Source of the DNA: an uncultured bacterium
GTDB lineage: Bacteria; Verrucomicrobiota; Lentisphaeria; Victivallales; UBA1829
DNA length: 41,252 nucleotides
Assembly (NCBI GenBank): GCA_902780135.1
Contig: CACZEK010000023.1
Location: 1 to 41,252 of the forward strand
Direction of reading: 5' to 3'
Shown: positions 22,745 through 31,369 of the stretch, piece by piece
Position numbering within the stretch: position 1 is the first letter of the stretch
How the letters are laid out: every line of letters begins with the position of its first letter
The notes under the pieces: model-generated
What the model saw: only the letters and a program-made list of their open reading frames with translations
The model's database searches: none
Told to the model about the DNA's origin: nothing
Translations under genes and position numbers: made by a program

Positions 22745-24091
22745 TTAGGCTTGTTTGGCTTTCGCGGCGCGGCGCTTGGCGTTGATCTCCGCCTTCGCCC
22801 TGCGGAAATGCTGGACGAGGGGGCGTTTCGCCGGGCAGACGTAGGTGCAGACGCCGCACTCCATGCAGTCCATGACGTAGTTCTTTTCGGCTTCGTCGTA
22901 GTTTTCGCTTTCGACCATGACGCTGACGGGCCCGGGGAGAAGCTTCATGGGGCAGGCGCGGACGCAGCGTCCGCAGCGGATGCACGGATTGGAGGTGTAT
23001 TCGGCGGTCTCCTTCCACTGGAGCAGGAGGATGCCGGAGGAATTCTTGGTGACCGTGACGCCGAGCGAACTCTGGGCGAACCCCATCATCGGGCCGCCCA
23101 TGATGACTTTCGCGGCGCGCTCCTTCACGCCGCCCGCGAAGGTCAGGGCCTGTTCGACGGTCGTGCCGAAGCGGAGGATCCAGGTGCCGGGATGGGCGAC
23201 CGGGGTGCCGGTGACCGTGGTGTAGCGTTCGATCAGCGGATGCCCTTCGACCACGGCGTCGCGGATCGCGGCGCAGGAGCCGACGTTCTGCACCACGCAG
23301 CCGACGTCCATGGGGAGGCCGCCGGTGGCGACGGAGCGTCCGGTGGTGGCGTAGATGAGCTGTTTCTCGCCGCCCTGCGGATAGCGGACGTGGAGCGGCA
23401 CGACGGTCACGCCGTACTGCCCCGCCTTTTCGTTGAGCGCGGCGATGGCGTCCGGCTTGTTCTGTTCGATGCCGAGGAAGACGCGGTCGACGCGGAGGAT
23501 CTTCGCGGCGATGGCGGCGCCTTCGAGGACCGCTTCGGTGCGTTCGAGCATGAGGCGGTGGTCGGCGGTGAGGTACGGCTCGCATTCCGCGCCGTTCAGG
23601 ATGAGCGTGTCGATGACTTTTTCGGGCGGGGGCGAGAGCTTCACGTGGGTCGGGAACGCCGCGCCGCCCATGCCGACGATGCCGGCGTCCGCGATGCGCT
23701 TCTTCAGGATGTCGCGGTCGGTGTTCTTCCAGTTCGGGATCGGGTCGAGACCGGAACCCCATTCGTCCTTGCCGTCGGAGATGATCTCGATGGCGGGGAT
23801 CGCGCCGCCGTTGGCGCCGGGGACTTCGACGATGTCGCCGACCGTGCCGCTGGTGGGCGCGTGGAGCGGGGCGGAGACGAATCCGCCGGGCTCGGCGATG
23901 AGCTGGCCCTTCTTCACGACGTCGCCCTTCGCGACGACGGGCTTCGGCGGCGCGCCGATGTTCTGCTGGATTGCGACCGTGTAGCGTTCGAGGAGCGGGG
24001 CGCGCTGCGCGGGGACGGAATTGGAAAGCGCTTTGCCGTCGGCGGGATGGACGCCGCCGTGGAAACGCCAGGTCTTGATCGGGATGTTCAT
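22745..24091 (-). CDS. rnfC: Rnf complex subunit RnfC (NADH/FMN/Fe-S)
   Basis: 448 residues. RnfC is the peripheral cytoplasmic subunit that binds NAD(H) and FMN. Seen: N-terminal TWRFHGGVHP and a lipoyl-like domain (APTSGTVGDI), the Rossmann-like nucleotide-binding part GMGGAAFPTHVKL and NGAECEPYLTADHRLM, then two 4Fe-4S motifs CIRCGRCVRACP and CMECGVCTYVCP. The C-terminal tail is short and basic. It is the compact form (about 440 residues) without the long Ala-rich extension of enterobacterial RsxC. AAAGGAGGAG stands before the ATG, which overlaps the rnfB stop (ATGA). Confidence 0.96.
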   Translation of the reverse strand: MNIPIKTWRFHGGVHPADGKALSNSVPAQRAPLLERYTVAIQQNIGAPPKPVVAKGDVVKKGQLIAEPGGFVSAPLHAPTSGTVGDIVEVPGANGGAIPAIEIISDGKDEWGSGLDPIPNWKNTDRDILKKRIADAGIVGMGGAAFPTHVKLSPPPEKVIDTLILNGAECEPYLTADHRLMLERTEAVLEGAAIAAKILRVDRVFLGIEQNKPDAIAALNEKAGQYGVTVVPLHVRYPQGGEKQLIYATTGRSVATGGLPMDVGCVVQNVGSCAAIRDAVVEGHPLIERYTTVTGTPVAHPGTWILRFGTTVEQALTFAGGVKERAAKVIMGGPMMGFAQSSLGVTVTKNSSGILLLQWKETAEYTSNPCIRCGRCVRACPMKLLPGPVSVMVESENYDEAEKNYVMDCMECGVCTYVCPAKRPLVQHFRRAKAEINAKRRAAKAKQA

Positions 24092-24954
24092 TTGGACTCC
24101 TCCTTTTTCTGCGCCGGGGCGGGTGTTTCCGGCTTGAGCGCCGCGATCCTGCGGTGGATTTCCTCGACCTGGAGCGCGCCGGTGGGACATTTGACCTGTT
24201 CGACGAAAGAAGCCTCGGGCGGATTGGAGTAGTTCACGCGGACGAGGCCGGCCTGCATCTGCATGTGTTCTTCCGAAGCGCGGACGCACTTCTTGCAGGC
24301 GAGGCACGGGTTCTTGCAGAATTTGCGGCGTTTCGCGGGCTTTTCGAGCGAGTTGCAGTAAACGTGGACCGGAGCGGACGCCGGGACCAGGCGGATCAGC
24401 TTGCGCGGGCACACGTTCACGCACTTGCCGCAGGCGCGGCAGAGCTCGGGATGCACGACCGCCAGGCCGTCGCGGATCTCGATCGCGCCGAACGGGCACG
24501 CACGGGCGCAGGAGCCGTAGCCGAGGCAGCCGAAACGGCAGGCTTTCCCGCCGCCGCCCGCCACGATGGACGCGGACCGGCAGTCGAGGATGCCGTTGTA
24601 GTCGGCGGCGCGCGCGGAGCGCGAGAAGCTGCCGGAGCAGAAGACGACCGCGGTCATCTTTTCCTTCTTTCCGGCGGCCTTGCCGGTGACTTCGGCGATC
24701 TTCGCGAGCATGGCGTTGGAGCAGGCGGAGCATCCGGAGGGATCGGCGCCCTTCGTGACGATGGCGCTGGCGAAGTCGGCGCATCCGGCATAGCCGCAGC
24801 CGCCGCAGTTCGCGCCGGGGAGAAGAGCCTGGACCGCCTCGATCTTCGGGTCGGTCTGGACTTCGAATTTCTTTGCCGTGAAGCCGATGAGCGCGCCGAG
24901 GATGAGCCCGACGGCGGCGACCGCGCCGGCCGAAACAAGGATCGTAATCAACAT
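24088..24954 (-). CDS. rnfB: Rnf complex subunit RnfB (ferredoxin-type, extended)
   Basis: 288 residues. N-terminal membrane anchor (about 3-25), then the 4Fe-4S module with NCGGCGYAGC plus a later Cys, then ferredoxin-like motifs CLGYGSCARACP and CRACGKCVNVCP. Additional Cys motifs follow (FCKNPCLACKKC and a Cys before PTGAL). RnfB takes electrons from ferredoxin. At 288 residues with extra cluster sites it resembles the longer RnfB of anaerobes rather than the roughly 190-residue enterobacterial type. The tail is rich in Lys, Glu, Pro and Ala. Confidence 0.96.
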   Translation of the reverse strand: MLITILVSAGAVAAVGLILGALIGFTAKKFEVQTDPKIEAVQALLPGANCGGCGYAGCADFASAIVTKGADPSGCSACSNAMLAKIAEVTGKAAGKKEKMTAVVFCSGSFSRSARAADYNGILDCRSASIVAGGGGKACRFGCLGYGSCARACPFGAIEIRDGLAVVHPELCRACGKCVNVCPRKLIRLVPASAPVHVYCNSLEKPAKRRKFCKNPCLACKKCVRASEEHMQMQAGLVRVNYSNPPEASFVEQVKCPTGALQVEEIHRRIAALKPETPAPAQKKEESK

Positions 24955-24969
24955 GGTGGCGCGCCTCCC

Positions 24970-25578
24970 TTATTTGACCAGGCCGGAGAAGCCCATGAAC
25001 GCCATGGCGAGGATGCCGGCGGTCACGAGCGCGATCGCGGTGCCCTGCATCGCCTTCGGGATGCGGGCGATGGCGAGGCGTTCGCGGATGCTGGCGAAGA
25101 GCAGGAGCGCGAGGCCGAAGCCGACGCCGGTGCTGAACCCGAACACGGTCGAGGAGATGAGCCCGCGCGACGCGTCGGCGTTCAGTTCCGCCGCGCCCAG
25201 CACGGCGCAGTTCGTCGTGATGAGCGGCAGGTAGATGCCGAGCGAGACGTAGAGGGAGGGGCTGAACTTCTTCAGCAGGATCTCGACGATCTGGACGAGC
25301 GCCGCGATGACCACGATGAAGAGCAGGATGCGCGTGAACGACAGGTCGACCGTCTGGCCGTTGATCGTGAAGGTCTGCGTGACCAGGAACCTGTTGAACA
25401 GCGCGGTGACGAACGAAGCGAGCGTCATCACGAAGATGACGGCCCCGGACATGCCCAGCGCTGTTTCGATGCGCTTGGAGACGCCGAGGAACGGACAGAT
25501 GCCGAGGATGCGCGAGAGCACCACGTTGTTCACGAGGATCGCCCCCACGGTCAGCATCAGGATTTCGTTGGTATCCAT
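24970..25578 (-). CDS. rnfA: Rnf complex subunit RnfA
   Basis: 202 residues, six membrane segments. Signatures: NNVVLSRILGICPFLGVS (17-34) and LPLITTNCAVLGAAE, the two Cys half-sites expected for the iron site shared with RnfE. It is the first rnf gene, 55 bases after ppiA. The Shine-Dalgarno is weak (AACAGG). No separate promoter was seen, so rnf may be read from the ppiA promoter. Confidence 0.96.
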   Translation of the reverse strand: MDTNEILMLTVGAILVNNVVLSRILGICPFLGVSKRIETALGMSGAVIFVMTLASFVTALFNRFLVTQTFTINGQTVDLSFTRILLFIVVIAALVQIVEILLKKFSPSLYVSLGIYLPLITTNCAVLGAAELNADASRGLISSTVFGFSTGVGFGLALLLFASIRERLAIARIPKAMQGTAIALVTAGILAMAFMGFSGLVK

Positions 25579-25633
25579 AGCTTGTGCCTGTTTCTATTTG
25601 AAAAGTTGAACCTGATTTGAGCTGGAGCCGGGA

Positions 25634-26152
25634 TCACTTCGCGGCGACGCGGCCGGCGCGGAAGATCGTGATCGGCGAGGTCGGGACGTCGTCGTAGAAG
25701 CCCGAGGAGCCGGTCGGGATCGCCTCGATCGCGCGGACCACGTCCATGCCGTCCGTGACCTGCCCGAAGACGCAGTAGCCGAACCCGCGCGGGGTCTCGT
25801 CCTGATGGTCGAGGAAGCTGTTCGGGGCGGTGTTGATGAAGAACTGGCTGGTGGCGCTGTCCACGACTGCGGTGCGCGCCATGGCGATGGTGCCGACCTT
25901 GTTCGAGAGGCCGTTCCCGGCTTCGTTCTTGATCGGGCCGCGCTTGGACGGGACGTTGCGGAGATTGGCGTCCAGGCCGCCGCCCTGGATCATGAAGCCT
26001 TTGATGACGCGGTGGAAGATGGTCCCCGCGTAGTAGTTGTCGTCGACGTAGGCGAGGAAGTTCGCGACGGTGACGGGCGCTTCCTTCTCGAAGAGCTCGA
26101 CGGTGATGTTTCCGAGGGAGGTCTCGATCAGGACTTTCGGGTTTTCAGACAT
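25634..26152 (-). CDS. Cyclophilin-type peptidyl-prolyl cis-trans isomerase
   Basis: 172 residues, cytoplasmic because no signal peptide is present. Cyclophilins catalyse prolyl isomerisation in protein folding. Active-site motifs: FHRVIKGFMIQGG with the catalytic Arg, SATSQFFINTAPNSFLD, and GYCVFGQVTDGMDVV. The size matches PpiB-like bacterial cyclophilins. It has its own promoter and stands at the head of a possible ppi-rnf-dinG unit. Confidence 0.94.
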   Translation of the reverse strand: MSENPKVLIETSLGNITVELFEKEAPVTVANFLAYVDDNYYAGTIFHRVIKGFMIQGGGLDANLRNVPSKRGPIKNEAGNGLSNKVGTIAMARTAVVDSATSQFFINTAPNSFLDHQDETPRGFGYCVFGQVTDGMDVVRAIEAIPTGSSGFYDDVPTSPITIFRAGRVAAK

Positions 26153-26199
26153 GGTTGATCCTTTGGGTTAATGAGTGTGAAAAAAGGCAGCATGCCTTA

Positions 26200-26228
26200 A
26201 ATATAGTACATAAGGACGTTTTTTTCAA
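26200..26228 (-). promoter_or_regulatory. Promoter of the cyclophilin gene (and possibly rnf)
   Basis: -35 TTGAAA (26223-26228), 17-base spacer, -10 TATATT (26200-26205) on the minus strand. Confidence 0.78.
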
Positions 26229-26288
26229 TCTTCGCGCTGCTTTTTTTTAGCAGATTCGGGTTTTTTTCGTAAAAACCTCAAATAAGGT

Positions 26289-26316
26289 TTGCATTTCCCC
26301 ATTGGGGCGTTATATT
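26289..26316 (+). promoter_or_regulatory. Promoter of the flotillin gene
   Basis: -35 TTGCAT (26289-26294), 16-base spacer, -10 TATATT (26311-26316). Divergent from the cyclophilin promoter. Confidence 0.78.
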
Positions 26317-26412
26317 TACTCCGAATTATTGGATCGTCCGCCGCGTGCGGGCGCGAACGGGTTTTTTCCACAGAACAATACAGTCATACCAACCAAGAAA
26401 GGGCTTCCGCAG

Positions 26413-27954
26413 ATGTTCAACCCCATCCTCGCAGCCGCTTCGATCGAAGGCATCGCCATGCTTATCGCGGCGTTGCTCGTCATTCTGTTCATCCTGGTCC
26501 TCACGTTCATTTCCCGCTACAAGAAATGCCCGCCCGACCAGATCATGGTCATCTACGGCAAGACCGGCGGACAGCGCGCCGGACGCTGCATCCACGGCGG
26601 CGCCGCGTTCGTGTGGCCCGTGATCCAGGACTACGGATTCGTCTCCCTGCGCCCGATGCAGCTGGACGTGAACCTGCAGAACGCCCTGTGCCGCCAGAAC
26701 ATCCGCATCAACGTGCCGAGCGTGTTCACGGTCGGCATCAGCACGGACGAGTCCCTGATGGGCAACGCGGCGAACCGCCTGCTCGGCCTGCGCCAGGAAT
26801 CCATCGCAGACCTGGCGAAGGACATCATCCTCGGCCAGCTGCGTCTCGTGATCGCGTCCATGACCATCGAGCAGATCAACGCCGACCGCGAGACGTTCCT
26901 CCGCAACGTCGAGGAAAACGTGGCGGACGAACTCAACAAGATCGGCCTGCACCTCCTGAACGTCAACATCACCGACATCACCGACGAGAGCGGATACATC
27001 GACGCCATCGGAAAACGCGCCGCCGCGGAAGCCATCAACAAGGCGCGCGTCGACGTCGCCGAAGAAGAGCGGAAGGGCGGAATCGGCGAAGCCGAAGCCC
27101 GCAAGGTCCAGCGCATCGCCGTGTCCGAGGCCGAAGCGCAGGCGCAGACCGGCGAAGCCAACGCCGACCGCGAACGCCGCGTCGCCGTGAAGCAGGCGGA
27201 AGCCGCCGCGCAGGCGGGCGAAGCCGAAGCCGACAAGGAACGCCGCATCGCCGTGAAGCAGGCGGAAGCCACCGCCATCGAGGGCGAAAACATCTCCGCC
27301 ATCAACATCGCCAAGTCCAACGCCGTCCGCGCCGAACAGGAAGCCGCCGCGCACCAGGCCGCCGAAGCCGCGAAACGCGTCGCCGAGGCAATGATCCGCA
27401 AGGCGGACTTCGAGGCGGAACAGCAGGCGCAGGCCGCCCGCGCCAAGATGGAAGAGGAAAAGCAGCGCGCCGAAACGATCGTCGCGGCCCGCATCGACAA
27501 GGAACAGCGCATCATCGAAGCCGAAGCCGAGGCCGCCAAGGTCGAGACCGAGGCGCGAGGCCAGGCCGCCGCGATCTTCGCCAAGTACGAAGCCGAGGCG
27601 AAAGGCAATTTCGAAGTCCTGAAGGCGAAGGGCGACGGCTATCGCATGATCATCGAATCCTGCGGCAAGGACGCCGACGCCGCCGCCAAGATGCTCCTCG
27701 TCGAAAAACTCGAGGAGATCGTCAAGCTCCAGACCGAAGCTATCAGCAACATCAAGATCGACAAGGTCACCGTCTGGGATTCCCCGAACGGTCGCGCCGA
27801 CGGCAAGTCCTCCACCGCCGGGTTCCTCAGCGGCATGATGCAGAGCCTGCCCCCGATCCACGACGTCGCCGCCATGGCGGGCATCGACCTGCCGAAGTAC
27901 CTCGGCGAAATGAAGGACAAGGCCGCGACGGACGACGCTCCCGCGGCGGAATGA
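26413..27954 (+). CDS. Flotillin-like SPFH/band 7 membrane scaffold protein
   Basis: 513 residues. N-terminal membrane segment (about 12-34), SPFH/band 7 domain (about 36-200, from CPPDQIMVIYGKTGG to the DAIGKR turn), then a very long Ala/Glu-rich coiled coil (about 200-440) and a short C-terminal part. Flotillins form oligomeric scaffolds organising membrane microdomains. The coiled coil contains three consecutive 22-residue repeats (about 229-293) around R-R-x-A-V-K-Q-A-E-A. Start at ATG 26413 with GAAAGGG upstream; longer frames run into the promoter. No NfeD-type partner is adjacent. It is followed by the dispersed hairpin element and rnc. Confidence 0.93.
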   Translation: MFNPILAAASIEGIAMLIAALLVILFILVLTFISRYKKCPPDQIMVIYGKTGGQRAGRCIHGGAAFVWPVIQDYGFVSLRPMQLDVNLQNALCRQNIRINVPSVFTVGISTDESLMGNAANRLLGLRQESIADLAKDIILGQLRLVIASMTIEQINADRETFLRNVEENVADELNKIGLHLLNVNITDITDESGYIDAIGKRAAAEAINKARVDVAEEERKGGIGEAEARKVQRIAVSEAEAQAQTGEANADRERRVAVKQAEAAAQAGEAEADKERRIAVKQAEATAIEGENISAINIAKSNAVRAEQEAAAHQAAEAAKRVAEAMIRKADFEAEQQAQAARAKMEEEKQRAETIVAARIDKEQRIIEAEAEAAKVETEARGQAAAIFAKYEAEAKGNFEVLKAKGDGYRMIIESCGKDADAAAKMLLVEKLEEIVKLQTEAISNIKIDKVTVWDSPNGRADGKSSTAGFLSGMMQSLPPIHDVAAMAGIDLPKYLGEMKDKAATDDAPAAE

Positions 27955-27995
27955 CCTTTCTGTAATGGAGGGAGGCAGATATACTCCGCTTCTCC

Positions 27996-28041
27996 GTGCC
28001 GGAGCGAAGCCCGACACTGCCGCAGTGGAGGCGCAACCTCC
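27996..28041 (-). repeat. Dispersed two-hairpin element, copy 1
   Basis: Read on the minus strand: hairpin 1 GGAGG-TTGCG-CCTCC, linker ACTGCGGCA, hairpin 2 GTGTCGG-GCTTCGCT-CCGGCAC. Copy 2 at 38372-38418 has the same plan with an identical loop. It lies between flotillin and rnc, antisense to both. See findings for the compensatory change. Confidence 0.75.
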
Positions 28042-28076
28042 CCCCTCTGTATTGCACTTTTTGTTTTTGAGGTGAC

Positions 28077-28796
28077 ATGAGCGATTTAGTCAAGCTGGAA
28101 CACATCCTCGGGATCAAGTTCCGGAACGAAGCCGTCTACAAGGAGGCGTTGACCCACAAGTCGTTCGCCGCCGAACATCAGCTCAACTACGACAACCAGC
28201 GGCTGGAGCTCCTCGGCGACGCCGTGGTCCAGATCATCCTGACCGACTACCTGTACCGCCGCTACACGGACCTGCAGGAGGGCGACCTCACGAAGATCCG
28301 CTCCGCCATGGTCAACCAGGACGCGCTCGCCCAGTTCGCGCGCGACATCTCGCTCGGGTCGTTCCTGATGCTCGGGCGCGGCGAGCTTGAGCTGAACGGA
28401 CAGGACCGCGATTCCACGATCTCCGACGCGTTCGAGTCGCTGATCGGGGCGGTCTACCTCGACCACGGCATCCAGACGGCGACCGACCTCTTCCTGCCCA
28501 TCCTCCTCAAAAACTACCCCGACCCGGCGGAAAGCCTTCAGGAGATCAACCCGAAGGGCATCCTTCAGGAATACACCCAGCAGAAGGCGCAGGGCGTGCC
28601 GCAGTACCGCGTGGTCGCCGTGACCGGCCCCGCGCATGCGCCGCAGTACGAGGTCGAGGTGCTCATCAAGGACAAGGTCGTCGCGCGCGGCGTCGCCAGC
28701 AGCCACAAGCTCGCCGAACGCGAAGCCGCCCGCGCCGCCGTGCATGTCCTGCTTCACCGCGACGGCGAAAAGGCCGGAACCGGCGAAAAGGAGTGA
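28077..28796 (+). CDS. rnc: Ribonuclease III
   Basis: 239 residues. RNase III cleaves double-stranded RNA in rRNA and mRNA maturation. Catalytic domain signature NQRLELLGDAVV (40-51) with Glu44 and Asp48, and the second acidic motif DAFESLIGAVYLD with the catalytic Glu. The double-stranded RNA-binding domain (about 155-230) starts at PKGILQEYTQQ and ends with the KLAEREAARAAV helix. GAGGTGAC stands directly before the ATG. The next gene starts six bases after the stop, so the two are coupled. Confidence 0.97.
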   Translation: MSDLVKLEHILGIKFRNEAVYKEALTHKSFAAEHQLNYDNQRLELLGDAVVQIILTDYLYRRYTDLQEGDLTKIRSAMVNQDALAQFARDISLGSFLMLGRGELELNGQDRDSTISDAFESLIGAVYLDHGIQTATDLFLPILLKNYPDPAESLQEINPKGILQEYTQQKAQGVPQYRVVAVTGPAHAPQYEVEVLIKDKVVARGVASSHKLAEREAARAAVHVLLHRDGEKAGTGEKE

Positions 28797-28802
28797 GACG
28801 GC

Positions 28803-29984
28803 ATGGAACCCGAAGTCAAGTTCACCTCGTTTGCGATCCATACCCCGCGCGACATCGTGTTTGGGCGCGGCAAATCCGCGCTCCTCGCCTCGTATCTGCC
28901 CGCGACCTCGAAACGCGTCCTCGTGATCTCCGGGCGTCACGCCGCGGAATCCGAGGCGAAAACGATCGCGGATAATCTGTCTGACTCGGGACGCGAAACG
29001 CGCATCTTCGCCGAGACCATGGCGGAACCCTCGCCGGGCGCGGTCGACACGGCCTCGGCCGCCGTCCGCGCATGGAACGCCGACGCGGTCGTCGCGATTG
29101 GCGGGGGCAGCGTGATCGACACGGCGAAAGCCGCCGCGGCGCTGTCGCGGCTGGACGGTTCCTGCATCGAGTATTTCAACGGGTCGCGCGAGCTCGTCGT
29201 GACGGACCGCCCGTTCTTTGCCGCGCTGCCGACGACGAGCGGGACCGGGGCCGAGATGACGAACAATTCCGTGCTCACCGACCCCGCGACGCAGATCAAG
29301 AAATCCATCCGGCACCCCGGCATGACCGCCGACCTCGCCGTGGTCGATCCCGACCTCACCGTGAACTGTCCGCGCGGCGTGACGGTCGCGAGCGGGCTGG
29401 ACGCGCTGGTGCAGGCGGTCGAGGCGTTCGTGTCGCCGAAGGGCACGGCCTACACGCGGGCGCTGGCGAAGGCCGCCGCCTGCAAGCTTTACGGCGCGTT
29501 GAAGAGCATCACGCACGAATCGTGGAGGGACGCGGGCGACGAACCCGTTCCCGGCATCGCGTTCCGCGTCGATATGGCGGAGGGCTCCATGCTCGCCGGA
29601 ATGGCGTTCGCGCACGCCGGACTCGGCGCGGTCCACGGACTGGCGCATCCGGTCGGCTCGCTTCTGCACGTGCCGCACGGCGTTTCCTGCGCGATCCTGA
29701 TGCTCCCCGTGTTCCAGTTCAATATGAACGCCTGCGGGCGTCTCTACGCCGAACTCGCGCACGCGTTCCTGCCGAAGGAGCCGCGTCCCGACGCCGCGCT
29801 CTTCATCGCCGCCATGCGCGAACTCTCCCTCGGATTGGGCGTGCCGGACCATCTGCGCGACTACGGTCTCGCGGAGGAACATCTGCCGTTCATCGTGGCG
29901 AACTGCCGCAGCAACAGCATGAAGAACAACCCGGAGCCCATGAGCGACGAGCAGGTCGTGGCGCTGTTGCGAAGCCTGATGTGA
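28803..29984 (+). CDS. Iron-containing alcohol dehydrogenase
   Basis: 393 residues. Group III dehydrogenases interconvert alcohols and aldehydes with NAD(P)H. Nucleotide-binding GGGSVID (100-106) and PTTSGTGAEMT (143-153) are present. Metal ligands can be aligned: Asp200 in SGLDALVQAVEAF, His278 in GAVHGLAHP, His292 in PHGVS. The fourth position, normally His four residues after the Asp, is Gln204, a substitution also known in some subgroups. AAAGGAG overlaps the end of rnc. Convergent with the next gene with three bases between the stops. Physiological substrate unknown; ethanol or a diol in fermentation is plausible. Confidence 0.93.
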   Translation: MEPEVKFTSFAIHTPRDIVFGRGKSALLASYLPATSKRVLVISGRHAAESEAKTIADNLSDSGRETRIFAETMAEPSPGAVDTASAAVRAWNADAVVAIGGGSVIDTAKAAAALSRLDGSCIEYFNGSRELVVTDRPFFAALPTTSGTGAEMTNNSVLTDPATQIKKSIRHPGMTADLAVVDPDLTVNCPRGVTVASGLDALVQAVEAFVSPKGTAYTRALAKAAACKLYGALKSITHESWRDAGDEPVPGIAFRVDMAEGSMLAGMAFAHAGLGAVHGLAHPVGSLLHVPHGVSCAILMLPVFQFNMNACGRLYAELAHAFLPKEPRPDAALFIAAMRELSLGLGVPDHLRDYGLAEEHLPFIVANCRSNSMKNNPEPMSDEQVVALLRSLM

Positions 29985-29987
29985 TTA

Positions 29988-30956
29988 TTACTTGAGCTTG
30001 TCCGGGACGGCGAACGGCTTGACCTCATCCTGGAGCGCGGTCGCGAACGTCGTGAAGAGGTATTTCGCCATGTCGTCGGGGAGAGCGATGCGGATCGTGA
30101 CCTCGGCGTCTTTCCGTGCGACCGTGAACGCGTTGACGAGTTCGGGCGGGATCTCGCCGAGTTTCGCAGCCTCGCCGTAGACCTGCGCGATCTTGTCCTG
30201 ACAGGCTTTCTGAATTTTCAGCGCGGCGTCGGCGGTCTTCGCGGGCATGACGAGTTCCGCATGGACCGGGCGCTTGTCCTTCGCGTCGCGGACGACATGG
30301 AACGAAACGCTTTCGAGCTCGCCCATCAGGGGATATTCCGGCGTGGCGCCGGGTTCCGGCGAGACATACGCCAGCGCGACGCCGTCCGGCAGGGCTTTGA
30401 GCAGGGACGCGGCGGAGACGGCGGGCGTTTTCTCCTTGCTTTCCGGCTGCTTCGCTTCGGAAGGATCGTCGGCGGGCTCGGGTGGCCTGTTTTCGGAGAA
30501 AAGCAGCCAGTCCTTCGCCGGGAACGTGATGCGGAACGCGCCGCCGTCTGGGACGGTCAGGTTGAACGCCGGGTTCTCCGCGTCGCCGGTCTCGGTCCAG
30601 GCGATCTGTTTGCCGAGGAGCTTGTATTTCAGGATGTAGCGGACGGTGGAGGGGGATGCGGATGAGTTCAGCAGGAATCCTTCGCCGAAGACTGCGAGCG
30701 AACGCACGTTCAGTTTGATGTGGTTCGCCTCGAGTTTGCCGAGCATCTCCTCGTACGCGAGGAACAGCGGATTGTGTTTCGCGTCCGGCAGGAACGGCGC
30801 GTCTTTGACCTGACCGGGCGTCAGGAGCGTGACCGGGCCGTCCGTCTCCGGCAGATGGTCCCCGGCGGGATGAGCCGCCAGCGGGACGGCGAGCCCGAGC
30901 AGCGCGGCGCAGATGCCGTGCCGGACGCGGCGCGCGAAAAAGCCTGTGGTTTTCAT
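29988..30956 (-). CDS. Uncharacterised exported protein at the end of the kds/lpt operon
   Basis: 322 residues. Signal peptide about 1-26 (ICAALLGLAVPLAAHPA). The mature part is soluble with a proline- and acid-rich linker in the middle (about 180-205, PPEPADDPSEAKQPESKEK). Segments such as LKALPDGVALAYVSPEPG and RKDAEVTIRIALPDDMAKYLF suggest a two-domain periplasmic protein. I do not recognise a family. AAGGGGGG stands before ATG 30956; the frame is open 47 codons further, into the VOC gene, but that has no ribosome binding site. It follows the VOC gene by 16 bases. Confidence 0.75.
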   Translation of the reverse strand: MKTTGFFARRVRHGICAALLGLAVPLAAHPAGDHLPETDGPVTLLTPGQVKDAPFLPDAKHNPLFLAYEEMLGKLEANHIKLNVRSLAVFGEGFLLNSSASPSTVRYILKYKLLGKQIAWTETGDAENPAFNLTVPDGGAFRITFPAKDWLLFSENRPPEPADDPSEAKQPESKEKTPAVSAASLLKALPDGVALAYVSPEPGATPEYPLMGELESVSFHVVRDAKDKRPVHAELVMPAKTADAALKIQKACQDKIAQVYGEAAKLGEIPPELVNAFTVARKDAEVTIRIALPDDMAKYLFTTFATALQDEVKPFAVPDKLK

Positions 30957-30972
30957 GGGGTCGCCCCCCTTC

Positions 30973-31344
30973 TTATTTGTGGCGTCTGTCCGTGACGCGG
31001 AAGAGATTGCCTTCGGGGTCCGGGTACTGGACGGCTCGAATCCCGGTCTGGTCGCAGGGAACGCCCTCGGCGGAAGCTCCCGGGAAATCCAGCGCATGAT
31101 AGCGTTTCTCGAACTCCTCCAGCGAGTCGACGAAAAACAGGAACTCCGTGCGGCTGTGCGGGGGCAGGGGAGCCTTGTTCGGGGCTGCCTGCTCCAGGCA
31201 GAACGACGCGCCGTTGTCGAGCTTGAACTCGACCCAGACGTTGCTGTTCATGACGGGTTCGCCGAGCCCGACGGTGTCGCGGTAGAAGGCGCGTTCCGCC
31301 GCGAGGTCGGAGACCTGGAGAACGAGGTAAATGCGTGACGTCAC
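30973..31344 (-). CDS. VOC-family (glyoxalase/bleomycin-resistance-like) protein
   Basis: 123 residues with the beta-alpha-beta-beta-beta pattern of the vicinal oxygen chelate superfamily: IYLVLQVSDLAAERAFYRDTVGL at the start (begin of the first module), FCLEQAAP in the middle, AVQYPDPEGNLFRVTD at the end (the Glu of a metal site in PEGN). The start is GTG 31344, with AGGAGG seven bases upstream. It sits between lptB and an exported protein in the kds/lpt operon without evident link. Substrate unknown. Confidence 0.88.
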   Translation of the reverse strand: MTSRIYLVLQVSDLAAERAFYRDTVGLGEPVMNSNVWVEFKLDNGASFCLEQAAPNKAPLPPHSRTEFLFFVDSLEEFEKRYHALDFPGASAEGVPCDQTGIRAVQYPDPEGNLFRVTDRRHK

Positions 31345-31369
31345 GGGCGGACCTCCTGAAGAAACGGGT

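Noticed and set aside
22748..24232. Plus-strand frame opposite rnfC
   Set aside because: Shadow of a clear rnfC with two Fe-S motifs on the minus strand.
26326..28017. Long minus-strand frame opposite flotillin
   Set aside because: Mirrors the Ala/Glu codon pattern of the flotillin coiled coil; no own motif.
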